From positions 1 through 23,912 of the forward strand of contig JAEWBM010000182.1 of the NCBI GenBank assembly GCA_023391155.1: DNA of 23,912 bases, in the 5' to 3' direction. The notes under the pieces are model-generated. The model was not told where the DNA came from. It ran no database searches and was given only the letters and a program-made list of their open reading frames with translations. Source of the DNA: Acidobacteriota bacterium (GTDB lineage Bacteria; Acidobacteriota; Blastocatellia; Pyrinomonadales; Pyrinomonadaceae). The position numbers and the translations under genes are program-made. Shown here piece after piece: positions 14,889-22,271 of this stretch. Each line of letters starts with the position of its first letter. The stretch's first letter is position 1.

Positions 14889-16667
14889 ATGTCGCTTGAG
14901 ATCGTCATCGTCCTCGCCGTCCTCGCGCTGGCCGTCGTGCTTTTCGTTACGGAAAAGCTCCGCGTCGACCTGGTAGCGCTCATCGCCATGGCACTTCTGC
15001 TCTTGAGCGGCATAATCACGCCTACTCAGGGGCTGGCCGGTTTCAGCAACGCGGCGACGATCACAGTAGGCGCGATGTTTATAATCAGCGCGGGGCTCTT
15101 TAAGACGGGAGCTGTAAGTTTCTTAGGCGACCTGGCGACACGCGTCTTCAAATCGGGCTTCTGGGTAGGCATCATCTTTATGATGATAGTCACCGCCGTT
15201 TTGTCTGCGTTCATTAACAACACTCCCGTTATCGCCATTTTTCTCCCGATATTGCTTGGCGTTGCGCGTGAGACCGGCTTTAGCGCTTCCCGGATCCTAA
15301 TGCCGGTGTCCTTTGCTTCGATGTTCGGTGGGGTGTGCACACTTATCGGCACGTCGACCAACATCCTCGTCAGCTCGATAGCGGAAAAGAACGGCCTGCG
15401 GCCATTTTCGATGTTCGAGTTCACGCCGCTCGGCCTCATCTTTGTCGCCATCGGCATCGTTTACATGCTTGCCGTTGGTATCCGGCTAATACCCGAACGC
15501 CGCGGCGAGGGAGACCTGGTCGAGGAATTCAAACTTGAAGATTACCTGGCCGAGGTCGTTATCCTCAAGGGTTCCGCGTCGATCGGCAAGGCCCTCTACG
15601 AAGCTCCGATCGTAAAAGATCTCGACATCACGATCTTGAAGATCGAACGGGGCGATGAGGTCATCCAGCTCCCGACCGCCCGCCAAAAACTGCAGGAAGG
15701 CGACATTCTTTTGATAAGGACGGATCTTGAGCAGTTGCGTTCGCTTCATGAACGCGAGGGGGTCCAGTTCAAACCGCAAACGAAATGGGGCGAAACGAAT
15801 GTTGCCTCCGGCGACTTTCGGCTGCTTGAAGCCGTCGTCGACCCCAGCTCAAAGCTTGTTGGCAGCACGCTTCAGCGATCTAACTTTCGTGAACGTTATG
15901 GAGCGACCGTACTTGCCATTCGGCACGGCGGCAAACTTCTTCGCGAGAAGCTCTCGGATACAATTTTAAACCCCGGCGATGTGCTGTTGATCGAGATACG
16001 CAAGGATTTTGTCGGGACATTTAAGCGCAGCCGGGATTTCATCATCACCTCCGAAATGGAGATGACCGAGTTTCGCCGCAGCAAGGCGTTCTTTGCTGTC
16101 TTGATCGTTGCCGGTGTCGTGGCCGCGGCGGCGGTGAATCTCGCCCCGATCGTTGTCACGGCAGTAATAGGCGCGATCGCGCTGATCTTGATCGGCTGCA
16201 TATCTCTGGAAGAGGCGTATGACGCGATCGACTGGAAGATCATCTTTCTATTGGCCGGAGTGCTCTCACTCGGCATCGCACTTGAGCAATCGGGAGCTGC
16301 GGCGGTCATCTCCTCCACAATGCTCAATTATGTCGGGGCATGGGGGCCGATCGCGCTCGTTTCCGCCTTCTATCTTCTCACCACAACCCTGACTGAGACG
16401 ATGTCGAATAATGCGACGGCAGCGCTGCTTGCTCCCATCGCGATCGTAACGGCACAGGCGATGGGCGTCGACGCCACTCCTTTCCTTATGGCGATCACCT
16501 TCGCCGCATCCGCGAGTTTTCTCACTCCGGTGGGCTATCAGACCAACACAATGATCTATGGCCCGGGACAGTATAAGTTCACAGACTTCGTCAAGGTGGG
16601 CGGCCCGCTCAACATCTTGTTCTGGATCGCAGCTACCATTTTTATCCCCATGTTCTGGTCGTTTTAG
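14889..16667 (+). CDS. SLC13/DASS-type anion permease with two RCK_C domains
   Basis: A 592-residue inner-membrane transporter of the ion-transporter superfamily (SLC13/ArsB/CitM-like), expected to move sulfate or di/tricarboxylates with Na+ or H+. Each half has the family's re-entrant motifs: NNTPVIAIFLPI (N110) and GTSTN (154-158) in the first, and MSNNATAALLAPIAI (N507-N508) and TPVGYQTNTMIYGPG (546-560) in the second. Between the membrane halves lie two TrkA-C/RCK_C domains at ~215-285 (YLAEVVILKGSASIGKAL... LQEGDILLIRTD) and ~305-375 (LLEAVVDPSSKLVGSTL... LNPGDVLLIEI), a common build that probably gates transport by ligand. No Shine-Dalgarno site precedes the ATG. The substrate is unassigned. 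Confidence 0.92.
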   Translation: MSLEIVIVLAVLALAVVLFVTEKLRVDLVALIAMALLLLSGIITPTQGLAGFSNAATITVGAMFIISAGLFKTGAVSFLGDLATRVFKSGFWVGIIFMMIVTAVLSAFINNTPVIAIFLPILLGVARETGFSASRILMPVSFASMFGGVCTLIGTSTNILVSSIAEKNGLRPFSMFEFTPLGLIFVAIGIVYMLAVGIRLIPERRGEGDLVEEFKLEDYLAEVVILKGSASIGKALYEAPIVKDLDITILKIERGDEVIQLPTARQKLQEGDILLIRTDLEQLRSLHEREGVQFKPQTKWGETNVASGDFRLLEAVVDPSSKLVGSTLQRSNFRERYGATVLAIRHGGKLLREKLSDTILNPGDVLLIEIRKDFVGTFKRSRDFIITSEMEMTEFRRSKAFFAVLIVAGVVAAAAVNLAPIVVTAVIGAIALILIGCISLEEAYDAIDWKIIFLLAGVLSLGIALEQSGAAAVISSTMLNYVGAWGPIALVSAFYLLTTTLTETMSNNATAALLAPIAIVTAQAMGVDATPFLMAITFAASASFLTPVGYQTNTMIYGPGQYKFTDFVKVGGPLNILFWIAATIFIPMFWSF

Positions 16668-16767
16668 GGGGTCGTATTCATTGTTTTCGGCGAGTCATAA
16701 TGGTATTTTATAGGTTCGCAATCAAAACATAAGCTTTTCGTAAAATTACCTTTTTTGGAGAAAGATA

Positions 16768-17904
16768 ATGAAGATCGGATTACCGAAAGAGATCAAAGAT
16801 AATGAATATCGTGTCGGCCTGACACCGGCCGGCGTAAATGCGCTGGTCAATGCGGGCCACACGCTTTTTGTACAGAAGAGTGCCGGCGAGGGTTCCGGCT
16901 TTACCGACGACCAATATGTGTCCGCCGGTGCGAAGATACTCGACACCGCCGACGACGTCTGGGGCGAGGGCGACATGATCGTCAAAGTCAAGGAACCCAT
17001 CCAGCCCGAGTACGCCCGGATGCGTGAAAACCAGCTTTTGTTCACCTATTTGCACCTCGCACCCGAGTTCGAGCTCACCAAGCAGATGATGGAGCGAAAG
17101 GTCACGGGCGTCGCCTATGAGACGATCACGGACAAGACCGGCCGCCTGCCGCTTTTGACCCCGATGTCCGAGGTCGCCGGCCGTATGTCGGTACAAGTCG
17201 GTGCGACCTTTCTAGAGAAGATGAACGGCGGCCGCGGTATTTTGCTCGGCGGCGTTCCCGGCGTTCCGGCGGCAAATGTGGTCATTCTCGGCGGCGGCGT
17301 GGTCGGCACCGAAGCAGCTAAGATGGCGGTCGGCCTCGGTGCACGCGTCACCATCATTGATAGAAACCTCGACAGGCTCCGCCAGCTCGACGACATTTTT
17401 CTCTCAAAGGTGCAGACGCTCGCCTCGAGCCACTTCGCGATCTCCGAAGCCATCTCGCACGCCGACCTTGTGATCGGTGCGGTACTGGTCGTCGGTGCCG
17501 CCGCTCCGAAGCTTATCACCCGCGATATGCTGTCGCTGATCCCGCACGGCGCCGTTCTCGTGGACGTCGCTGTCGATCAGGGCGGATGCTTTGAAACGAC
17601 CCACGCCACCACGCATTCGAACCCGACCTATTACGAAGAGGGCGTGCTGCATTATTGCGTCGCAAATATGCCGGGTGCAGTGCCGCGAACCTCGACCTTT
17701 GCGTTGACCAACGCCACGCTGCCTTATGCACTGGCACTCGCCAACAAGGGCTTTGAACAGGCGATCAAGGACGACGCAGGATTGCAGGAGGGCGTCAACA
17801 CTTACGCCGGCAAGCTGACCTATCAGGCGGTCGCCGAATCGCAAGAACTCGAGTTCACCCCCCTCTCAAGCCTCGTCGACCTCAAAGCGGCCTCGGCGGG
17901 ATAA
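16768..17904 (+). CDS. ald: alanine dehydrogenase
   Basis: An NAD-dependent enzyme that interconverts L-alanine with pyruvate plus ammonia, linking nitrogen and carbon metabolism. The 378 residues are the normal length. MKIGLPKEIKDNEYRVGLTP opens the substrate domain, the catalytic residues K75 (IVKVKEP) and H96 (TYLHLAPE) are present, and VVILGGGVVGTEAA is the Rossmann motif. VDVAVDQGGCFETT carries the family's active-site Asp, and HYCVANMPGAVPRTSTFALTNATLPY is the C-terminal signature. A TTGGAG ribosome site lies 8 nt before the ATG. The 100-bp upstream gap is AT-rich, with several weak -10-like boxes but no clear promoter. A hairpin-forming repeat follows the gene. Confidence 0.97.
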   Translation: MKIGLPKEIKDNEYRVGLTPAGVNALVNAGHTLFVQKSAGEGSGFTDDQYVSAGAKILDTADDVWGEGDMIVKVKEPIQPEYARMRENQLLFTYLHLAPEFELTKQMMERKVTGVAYETITDKTGRLPLLTPMSEVAGRMSVQVGATFLEKMNGGRGILLGGVPGVPAANVVILGGGVVGTEAAKMAVGLGARVTIIDRNLDRLRQLDDIFLSKVQTLASSHFAISEAISHADLVIGAVLVVGAAAPKLITRDMLSLIPHGAVLVDVAVDQGGCFETTHATTHSNPTYYEEGVLHYCVANMPGAVPRTSTFALTNATLPYALALANKGFEQAIKDDAGLQEGVNTYAGKLTYQAVAESQELEFTPLSSLVDLKAASAG

Positions 17905-17914
17905 CTCAGGACGA

Positions 17915-18012
17915 CCTTAGAACGCGAATCAGGCGGATGAAGCGGATCAATCGGATATTTTTCCGGTAGATCCGCCTTATCCGCCTTATCCGTTTCATCC
18001 GCGTTCTTAAGG
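17915..18012. repeat. 98-bp palindromic element built of 9-bp units
   Basis: The ends CCTTAGAACGCG and CGCGTTCTTAAGG are inverted repeats differing by one inserted base. Inside, the left arm carries CGGAT at 17934, 17943 and 17952, and the right arm carries ATCCG at 17970, 17979, 17988 and 17997, all exactly 9 bp apart. The apex is CGGA-TATTTT-TCCG. The whole can fold into one long imperfect hairpin, 10 nt after the ald stop. It may end or protect the ald mRNA and looks like a dispersed intergenic repeat. Confidence 0.75.
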
Positions 18013-18028
18013 GCTGCCTTACAAAGCC

Positions 18029-18058
18029 TTGCCAACCATTTAGCCTGCGACATACACT
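18029..18058 (+). promoter_or_regulatory. promoter candidate for the DUF512 gene
   Basis: TTGCCA (18029-18034), an 18-nt spacer and TACACT (18053-18058) precede the ATG at 18073. There is no Shine-Dalgarno site and the predicted leader is ~8 nt, so the message may be near-leaderless. Confidence 0.4.
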
Positions 18059-18072
18059 AACTACTTCGCCTT

Positions 18073-19476
18073 ATGTACGAATTCGCGGTAACACCGGCTG
18101 TAACACAGCTTCGCCGTCCCGGCGTGATCATCACCGAGGTCGCCTCCGGCAGCCTCGGCGAGGAGCTCGAGCTGTGCCCCGGCGACCGCATCGTGCGTGT
18201 AAATGGCCGGCCGGTTCGCGATTACCTCGACTTTCGCTTTCAGACCGCGGGCGAGACCGACCTCCTTTTTCAAGTGAAAAAGGCGGGCGGCGAAACGCTC
18301 GAGATCGAGTTCGACCGCGAAGAAAGCGAGGACCTTGGCCTGATGTTCGAGCAGATCGTGCCGAGGCAATGCGCCAACGAATGCCTGTTTTGCTTCTGCA
18401 AGGGCAATCCCGACGACGCCCGCCCGTCGCTGTTCGTGCGGGATGAGGATATCCGCCTTTCGTTCCTGTACGGCAATTACACGACGCTCTCATCGATCAC
18501 GCCGGACGAGATGAATCGCATTATCGAACAGCGTCTTTCGCCGCAGTACGTCTCGATTCACGCGACCGATCTAAAAACCCGTGCGTACCTCCTCGGCGTT
18601 CCCGAAAGCCGTGCGGACATTTCCGATAAGCTTAAGAAGCTGCTCGACAACGACATCGAGCTGCACGCTCAGGTCGTTCTCTGCCCCGAGATAAACGATG
18701 GCCCGATCCTCGAAAAAACGCTTCGCGACCTCGCCGCTCATTATCCAAAGGTCGTCAGCACGGCGGTCGTCCCCGTCGCGCTTACCCGGTATAACACCGA
18801 TGAACGCCTCACCCGCGTCACCCCGGAATTTTGCCGCCGCACGATCGCCGAGGTCGAAAAGCTGCAGCGTGAATTTCGCCGAACTCTCGGCACCACTTTT
18901 GCATTTCTCGGCGACGAGATCTATATAAAGGCCGGGGCCCCGATCCCGACCAAACGCCATTACGGCAACTATCCCCAGATCGAGGACGGCGTCGGGATGG
19001 TGCGCTCGTTTGTGAATGCTTTTGAACGGCTTCTGGCAGGGAAGAGCGTCGCGGCCGCTGCAAATGTCCGCACACATTCGGCCGCCTTTACCCCTGCGGC
19101 ATCGCACGCGTCGCCGGGGCCTGTGTCGCGGAGTGCGACTATTCTCACCGGCGAGATGTTCGCACCGCTGCTTGCCGAACAAGTTGACAGGTTCAACCGA
19201 GTTGCCGGCACACGCCTCAGCGTGCTCGCCGTGCCGAACACTTATTTCGGTGGCGATGTTTCGGTCGCGGGCCTTATCTCCGGCCGCGATTACCTGAACG
19301 TTCGCGAAAAAATAGCGGGAGATGTTGCGATCATCCCCCGCCACACGATCAAATCGGACGAGCCCGTCCTCATAGACGGAATGCCCTATGAGCAGCTTAA
19401 GGCAGAGTTTCCGGTCCCGATCGTCGATCTCGACACGGACGGCCTGCTCTCATACCTCGCCGCGCTTCGCGGTTAA
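18073..19476 (+). CDS. PDZ / radical-SAM-like / DUF512 protein
   Basis: A 467-residue protein of the DUF512 family, of unknown reaction. Residues ~15-60 are a PDZ-like domain (GVIITEVASGSLGEELELCPGDRIVRVNGRPV). C100, C104 and C107 in CANECLFCFC form the CxxxCxxC motif of radical SAM enzymes. The middle part (LYGNYTTLSSI, YVSIHATDLKTR, LHAQVVLCPEINDG, ALTRYN, FLGDEIYI) is typical of the family. The DUF512 end contains TILTGEMFAPLL, VPNTYFGGDVSVAGLISG and the final FPVPIVDLDTDGLLSYLA. Between them, residues ~318-350 are an extra Ala/Ser/Pro-rich stretch that looks like an insertion. Its stop overlaps the stop of the convergent tonB gene by 4 nt. Confidence 0.9.
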   Translation: MYEFAVTPAVTQLRRPGVIITEVASGSLGEELELCPGDRIVRVNGRPVRDYLDFRFQTAGETDLLFQVKKAGGETLEIEFDREESEDLGLMFEQIVPRQCANECLFCFCKGNPDDARPSLFVRDEDIRLSFLYGNYTTLSSITPDEMNRIIEQRLSPQYVSIHATDLKTRAYLLGVPESRADISDKLKKLLDNDIELHAQVVLCPEINDGPILEKTLRDLAAHYPKVVSTAVVPVALTRYNTDERLTRVTPEFCRRTIAEVEKLQREFRRTLGTTFAFLGDEIYIKAGAPIPTKRHYGNYPQIEDGVGMVRSFVNAFERLLAGKSVAAAANVRTHSAAFTPAASHASPGPVSRSATILTGEMFAPLLAEQVDRFNRVAGTRLSVLAVPNTYFGGDVSVAGLISGRDYLNVREKIAGDVAIIPRHTIKSDEPVLIDGMPYEQLKAEFPVPIVDLDTDGLLSYLAALRG

Positions 19477-20291
19477 TTCCGCTTGAATTTGTAAACGATT
19501 ATCCCCGTTGCCTTTACCGGCTTCAGCGAAAGCTGCGTGGGAATGAACCGTGCCCGTTTGGCCGCGTTCACCGCCGACGCCTGCAGCAGCTTTGGCCCGC
19601 CGACCGCCTTCGCTGTCACGACCCGGCCCTGCTCATCGATCAACACCTGTACGCTAACATTGCCCTGAATGCCGACGGCTAATGCCTGGGGTGGATAGGG
19701 GGGTGTAGGCAGGTCGATCGCACGGCCGTTGATAACACCCAACGACTGCGGAACCTGCGGCTCCGGTTTCTTCACCGGGGGCGGCGGCTCGTTTGTTTTT
19801 GTCGGCTTGGCAATGCCCGCGATCTCGTCGGTCAATCCTTGCTTCGGCTCACCGCCGGCCGAGTTTCCGGCTTTCCCCGGCCCCCGGACTGCGGACCCGT
19901 CCAACTCCTGTCCGGGGCCTATTATGAAATCTGACGCAGGCCTCGCCTTCGAAGTATTTTGCACCGTCGAAACTGTGGTCGGCACCGCTTCAGGGCTCTC
20001 CGTCACCCGCTGCATATTGCTGTTTCGCCGCGGCAGTTCAGAGCTGCTCGCCGAGGCGGTTCGCTCCGGGGCGGCTTCCGGCTCAGGCTCAGGTGCCTCC
20101 ACGACCTCTGGTGCGATCAGGCGTGCCATATCGAACTCAGCCGCGCCGATGTCGATATCGGCGGCATAAAGGCTGGCCACCACCGCGGCCAGGAACAATA
20201 TCCCGACGATCACGGACGAGACCAAGAAATAACGCGAGCGGCCCTTAAAGTCGGCATGGACACTATCCGATTCGATCAATTTGTCAAACAT
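19473..20291 (-). CDS. TonB-family energy transducer
   Basis: A 272-residue TonB-like protein that should couple the inner-membrane proton gradient to outer-membrane transport. It has a short cytoplasmic N-terminus, one membrane helix at ~21-43 (YFLVSSVIVGILFLAAVVAS), and a Pro/Glu/Ala-rich linker with EAPEPEPEAAPE and EPPPPVKKPEPQVP. The C-terminal TonB domain (~186-270) contains NGRAIDLPTPPYPPQALAVG, VSVQVLIDEQGRVV, ASAVNAAKRARFIPT and GIIVYKFKRN. The start at 20291 (MFDKLIESDS) is chosen because a perfect AAGGAGGA site sits 6 nt upstream; the longer frame from 20360 has no ribosome site and a non-typical N-terminus. No exbB or exbD is adjacent. Confidence 0.9.
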   Translation of the reverse strand: MFDKLIESDSVHADFKGRSRYFLVSSVIVGILFLAAVVASLYAADIDIGAAEFDMARLIAPEVVEAPEPEPEAAPERTASASSSELPRRNSNMQRVTESPEAVPTTVSTVQNTSKARPASDFIIGPGQELDGSAVRGPGKAGNSAGGEPKQGLTDEIAGIAKPTKTNEPPPPVKKPEPQVPQSLGVINGRAIDLPTPPYPPQALAVGIQGNVSVQVLIDEQGRVVTAKAVGGPKLLQASAVNAAKRARFIPTQLSLKPVKATGIIVYKFKRN

Positions 20292-20297
20292 TCGTAA

Positions 20298-20305
20298 TCC
20301 TCCTT
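20298..20305 (-). promoter_or_regulatory. strong Shine-Dalgarno deciding the TonB start
   Basis: On the minus strand AAGGAGGA ends 6 nt before the ATG at 20291. It fixes that start over the upstream in-frame ATG at 20360. Confidence 0.85.
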
Positions 20306-20401
20306 GAGCGTCCCGGTGCCAACCGACGTCCGCCGCGGTAATTAACCAAGCGGCACACACTTAGACACCGGCCGATGCCGGAATGTTCCCGGCCGGCAAG
20401 A

Positions 20402-20430
20402 TTGCCTCGCCAAGTCGCTCGGCGTAAACT
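20402..20430 (+). promoter_or_regulatory. promoter candidate for holB
   Basis: TTGCCT (20402-20407), a 17-nt spacer and TAAACT (20425-20430) match the consensus boxes at 4 of 6 positions each. The mRNA would start near 20436, downstream of the ATG at 20375, which supports the internal ATG at 20450 as the true start. Confidence 0.4.
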
Positions 20431-20449
20431 ATTAGTTCCGCACGATAAA

Positions 20450-21487
20450 ATGTTCGAACATCTCGCAGGAAATGATGAGGTAAAGGCAAGACTCCGCCGC
20501 TTGCTCGCGATGGGCCGCATGCCCAATGCACTGCTATTTGCCGGCCCCGAGGGCATCGGCAAACAGGCACTCGCCTTCGAACTTGCCCGCGCTTTTGTCT
20601 GCACGGCACCCATCGATCACGAGGGCTGCGGCGATTGCAGCGCCTGCCGCCGAGTCGGCACTTTCATCATTCCCGAGCCGACCGAGAAGAACAAAGACGA
20701 TTTCAAACGTGTCTTTTTTGGCGAACACGCCGATGTCGGCAAGGTCGTTTCCTACAAGCGGAACATCCTCGTCGACGCCATCCGCGAACTGGAGAAGGCC
20801 GCGAATTTCCGCCCGTACGAATCCGCCGCCCGCGTTTTCGTTATCGACAATGCCGAGCGGATGACCGAAGAGGCCTCGAACGCGCTGCTAAAGACGCTGG
20901 AGGAACCGCCCTCAACCTCGTTCATCATTCTCGTCACCTCGCGGCCTGATTCGCTGCTGACGACGATCCGTTCGCGGTGCCAGACCATAAGGTTCTGCCC
21001 GCTTACGCCGAAAGAGATCGAGGAGTTTCTGCTCGACTGCGGCCGCTCTGCCGATGATGCCCGGATCGCCTCCCGCGCCGCGGGCGGCAGCCTCGGCCTC
21101 GCGCTTTCGCTCGACCTTAAGGACTTCCGCGAACGCCGCGATATGTTGCTCGCCGTGCTGGAAAGTGCCGCTCTCCGCGGCGATCTCGCCAACATGCTCC
21201 GGGCCGCCGAACAGCTTAACGACGCCAAGAACAAAGACCGGTTCGAGGATTCGCTCGCCATCCTCGAATCGCTCATCCGCGACGCCTGGCTGCTCGCAAA
21301 CCGTGCCGCGCCCAACATGCTCACCAACATCGACCTTACCGAACGCCTGTCGCCGATCGCCGCCGCCTCGGCGCCGGCCCGCATCGCCCGCTGGCTCGAA
21401 GAGATCGACCTCCTCCGCCAAAACCTCGCCGTCAACATCAACCGCAAGATCGCCACCGACGCCCTCTTCGTCGAAATGGCCGCTTGA
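20450..21487 (+). CDS. holB: DNA polymerase III delta' subunit
   Basis: The clamp-loader subunit delta' (or a close DnaX-like relative), a 345-residue AAA+ protein that helps load the sliding clamp during replication. MFEHLAGNDEVKARLRRLLA is the usual beginning. Walker A is GPEGIGK (32-38). C51, C60, C63 and C66 form the zinc module of clamp-loader AAA+ proteins. ARVFVIDNAERMTEEASNALLKTLEEPP is the Walker B/sensor region, and SRCQTIRF is the conserved SRC motif with its arginine. The C-terminal ~130 residues are a helical collar domain. The frame extends upstream to 20375, but that N-terminus is basic and atypical. There is no Shine-Dalgarno site before 20450. Confidence 0.9.
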   Translation: MFEHLAGNDEVKARLRRLLAMGRMPNALLFAGPEGIGKQALAFELARAFVCTAPIDHEGCGDCSACRRVGTFIIPEPTEKNKDDFKRVFFGEHADVGKVVSYKRNILVDAIRELEKAANFRPYESAARVFVIDNAERMTEEASNALLKTLEEPPSTSFIILVTSRPDSLLTTIRSRCQTIRFCPLTPKEIEEFLLDCGRSADDARIASRAAGGSLGLALSLDLKDFRERRDMLLAVLESAALRGDLANMLRAAEQLNDAKNKDRFEDSLAILESLIRDAWLLANRAAPNMLTNIDLTERLSPIAAASAPARIARWLEEIDLLRQNLAVNINRKIATDALFVEMAA

Positions 21488-21496
21488 CACTCGATA

Positions 21497-21502
21497 TATA
21501 AT
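21497..21502 (+). promoter_or_regulatory. -10 box before the tandem TonB-domain gene
   Basis: A perfect TATAAT lies 21 nt before the ATG at 21524. No matching -35 box is found at 16-18 nt. A TTGACA at 21484-21489 is only 7 nt away, too close to pair with it. The predicted leader of ~15 nt would contain the AAGGGAG ribosome site. Confidence 0.4.
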
Positions 21503-21507
21503 CCCGC

Positions 21508-21514
21508 AAGGGAG
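21508..21514 (+). promoter_or_regulatory. Shine-Dalgarno deciding the start at 21524
   Basis: AAGGGAG lies 9 nt before the ATG at 21524, which is preferred over the in-frame TTG immediately before it at 21521. Confidence 0.7.
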
Positions 21515-21523
21515 AGAAAATTG

Positions 21524-22252
21524 ATGAGATATACAGTGCTTATATGGGTGTGCATGCTCGCGGTGATCCTGGCCGGCGCGGTCGCGACCACCGCTCAAGA
21601 TGAATCGCCGATCATCAGAGGCGGCATCGTAAACGGCAAAGCGACTAAACTTCCTGCCCCGGAGTATCCAGAGGAGCTGCGGATTGCGGGAATCGGCGGG
21701 CGCGTGTTCATTCGCGTGGTGATCGAGGAAGCGGGTAATGTTTCCTCCGCAGAACACTACATCGATCCGGACGCTACAAAGCCGTCAAACGCCGAGCCTC
21801 CGCACCCGCTGCTCATCGAAGCCGCGCGGGAGGCTGCACTCAAGGCGGAATTTCCTCCTTCCGTGTCGAACGATGTGTCTGCGCGTATCCCGGTCGTGCT
21901 GGTCTACAATTTTTCTAAAGAGCTCCGCGTTAAGGATTCGGGGGTCGCGAAGCAAGATCCGAGCGAACCGATGCGGAAAGGCGGAGTGTTAAATGGCCGT
22001 GCGCGTTCGCTCCCGGCTCCTGAATATCCGGCTTCTGCAAAGGCGGTTAGGGCGGCCGGAGCCGTCACCGTTGAGGTAGTCATAGACGAGACGGGCTCCG
22101 TCGAATTCGCAAGAGCCATTTCGGGGCATCCATTGCTAAGGGCTTCGGCTGTTGCCGCTGCGCAGAAAGCCAAATTCTCACCCACGTATCATGAAGGCAT
22201 GCCTGTAAAGGTCTCCGGTGTCATCGTCTACAATTTCGCGTTACCTGACTGA
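21524..22252 (+). CDS. exported protein with two TonB C-terminal domains
   Basis: A 242-residue protein with a signal peptide (MRYTVLIWVCMLAVILAGAVATTAQ, cleavage near TTA-QD) and two TonB C-terminal domains in tandem. Domain 1 is ~33-130 (NGKATKLPAPEYPEELRIAG, VFIRVVIEEAGNV, IPVVLVYNF). Domain 2 is ~155-238 (NGRARSLPAPEYPASAKAV, VTVEVVIDETGSVEFARAI, VKVSGVIVYNF). Domain 2 aligns without gaps to the C-terminal domain of the TonB at 19473-20291, about 45 of 84 residues identical by my count. It lacks the Pro-rich linker and a retained membrane anchor, so it cannot be a standard energy transducer; a periplasmic binding or adaptor role is more likely. It follows holB by 36 nt. Confidence 0.85.
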   Translation: MRYTVLIWVCMLAVILAGAVATTAQDESPIIRGGIVNGKATKLPAPEYPEELRIAGIGGRVFIRVVIEEAGNVSSAEHYIDPDATKPSNAEPPHPLLIEAAREAALKAEFPPSVSNDVSARIPVVLVYNFSKELRVKDSGVAKQDPSEPMRKGGVLNGRARSLPAPEYPASAKAVRAAGAVTVEVVIDETGSVEFARAISGHPLLRASAVAAAQKAKFSPTYHEGMPVKVSGVIVYNFALPD

Positions 22253-22271
22253 AACCGCTAAAATAGCTTTA

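Noticed and set aside
14889..16667. Two RCK_C domains inside an SLC13-type permease as a novel fusion
   Set aside because: This arrangement is common in bacterial members of the family.
18571..19344. 257-codon minus-strand frame opposite the DUF512 gene
   Set aside because: It is antisense to a well-recognised protein, with no motif or ribosome site of its own.
21484..21502. TTGACA and TATAAT pair before the tandem TonB-domain gene
   Set aside because: The spacing is only 7 nt, so the two boxes cannot serve one sigma70 promoter; only the -10 was kept.
20752..21757. Two long minus-strand frames opposite holB (279 and 281 codons)
   Set aside because: Ser/Arg-rich or low-complexity translations opposite a recognised gene; shadows.
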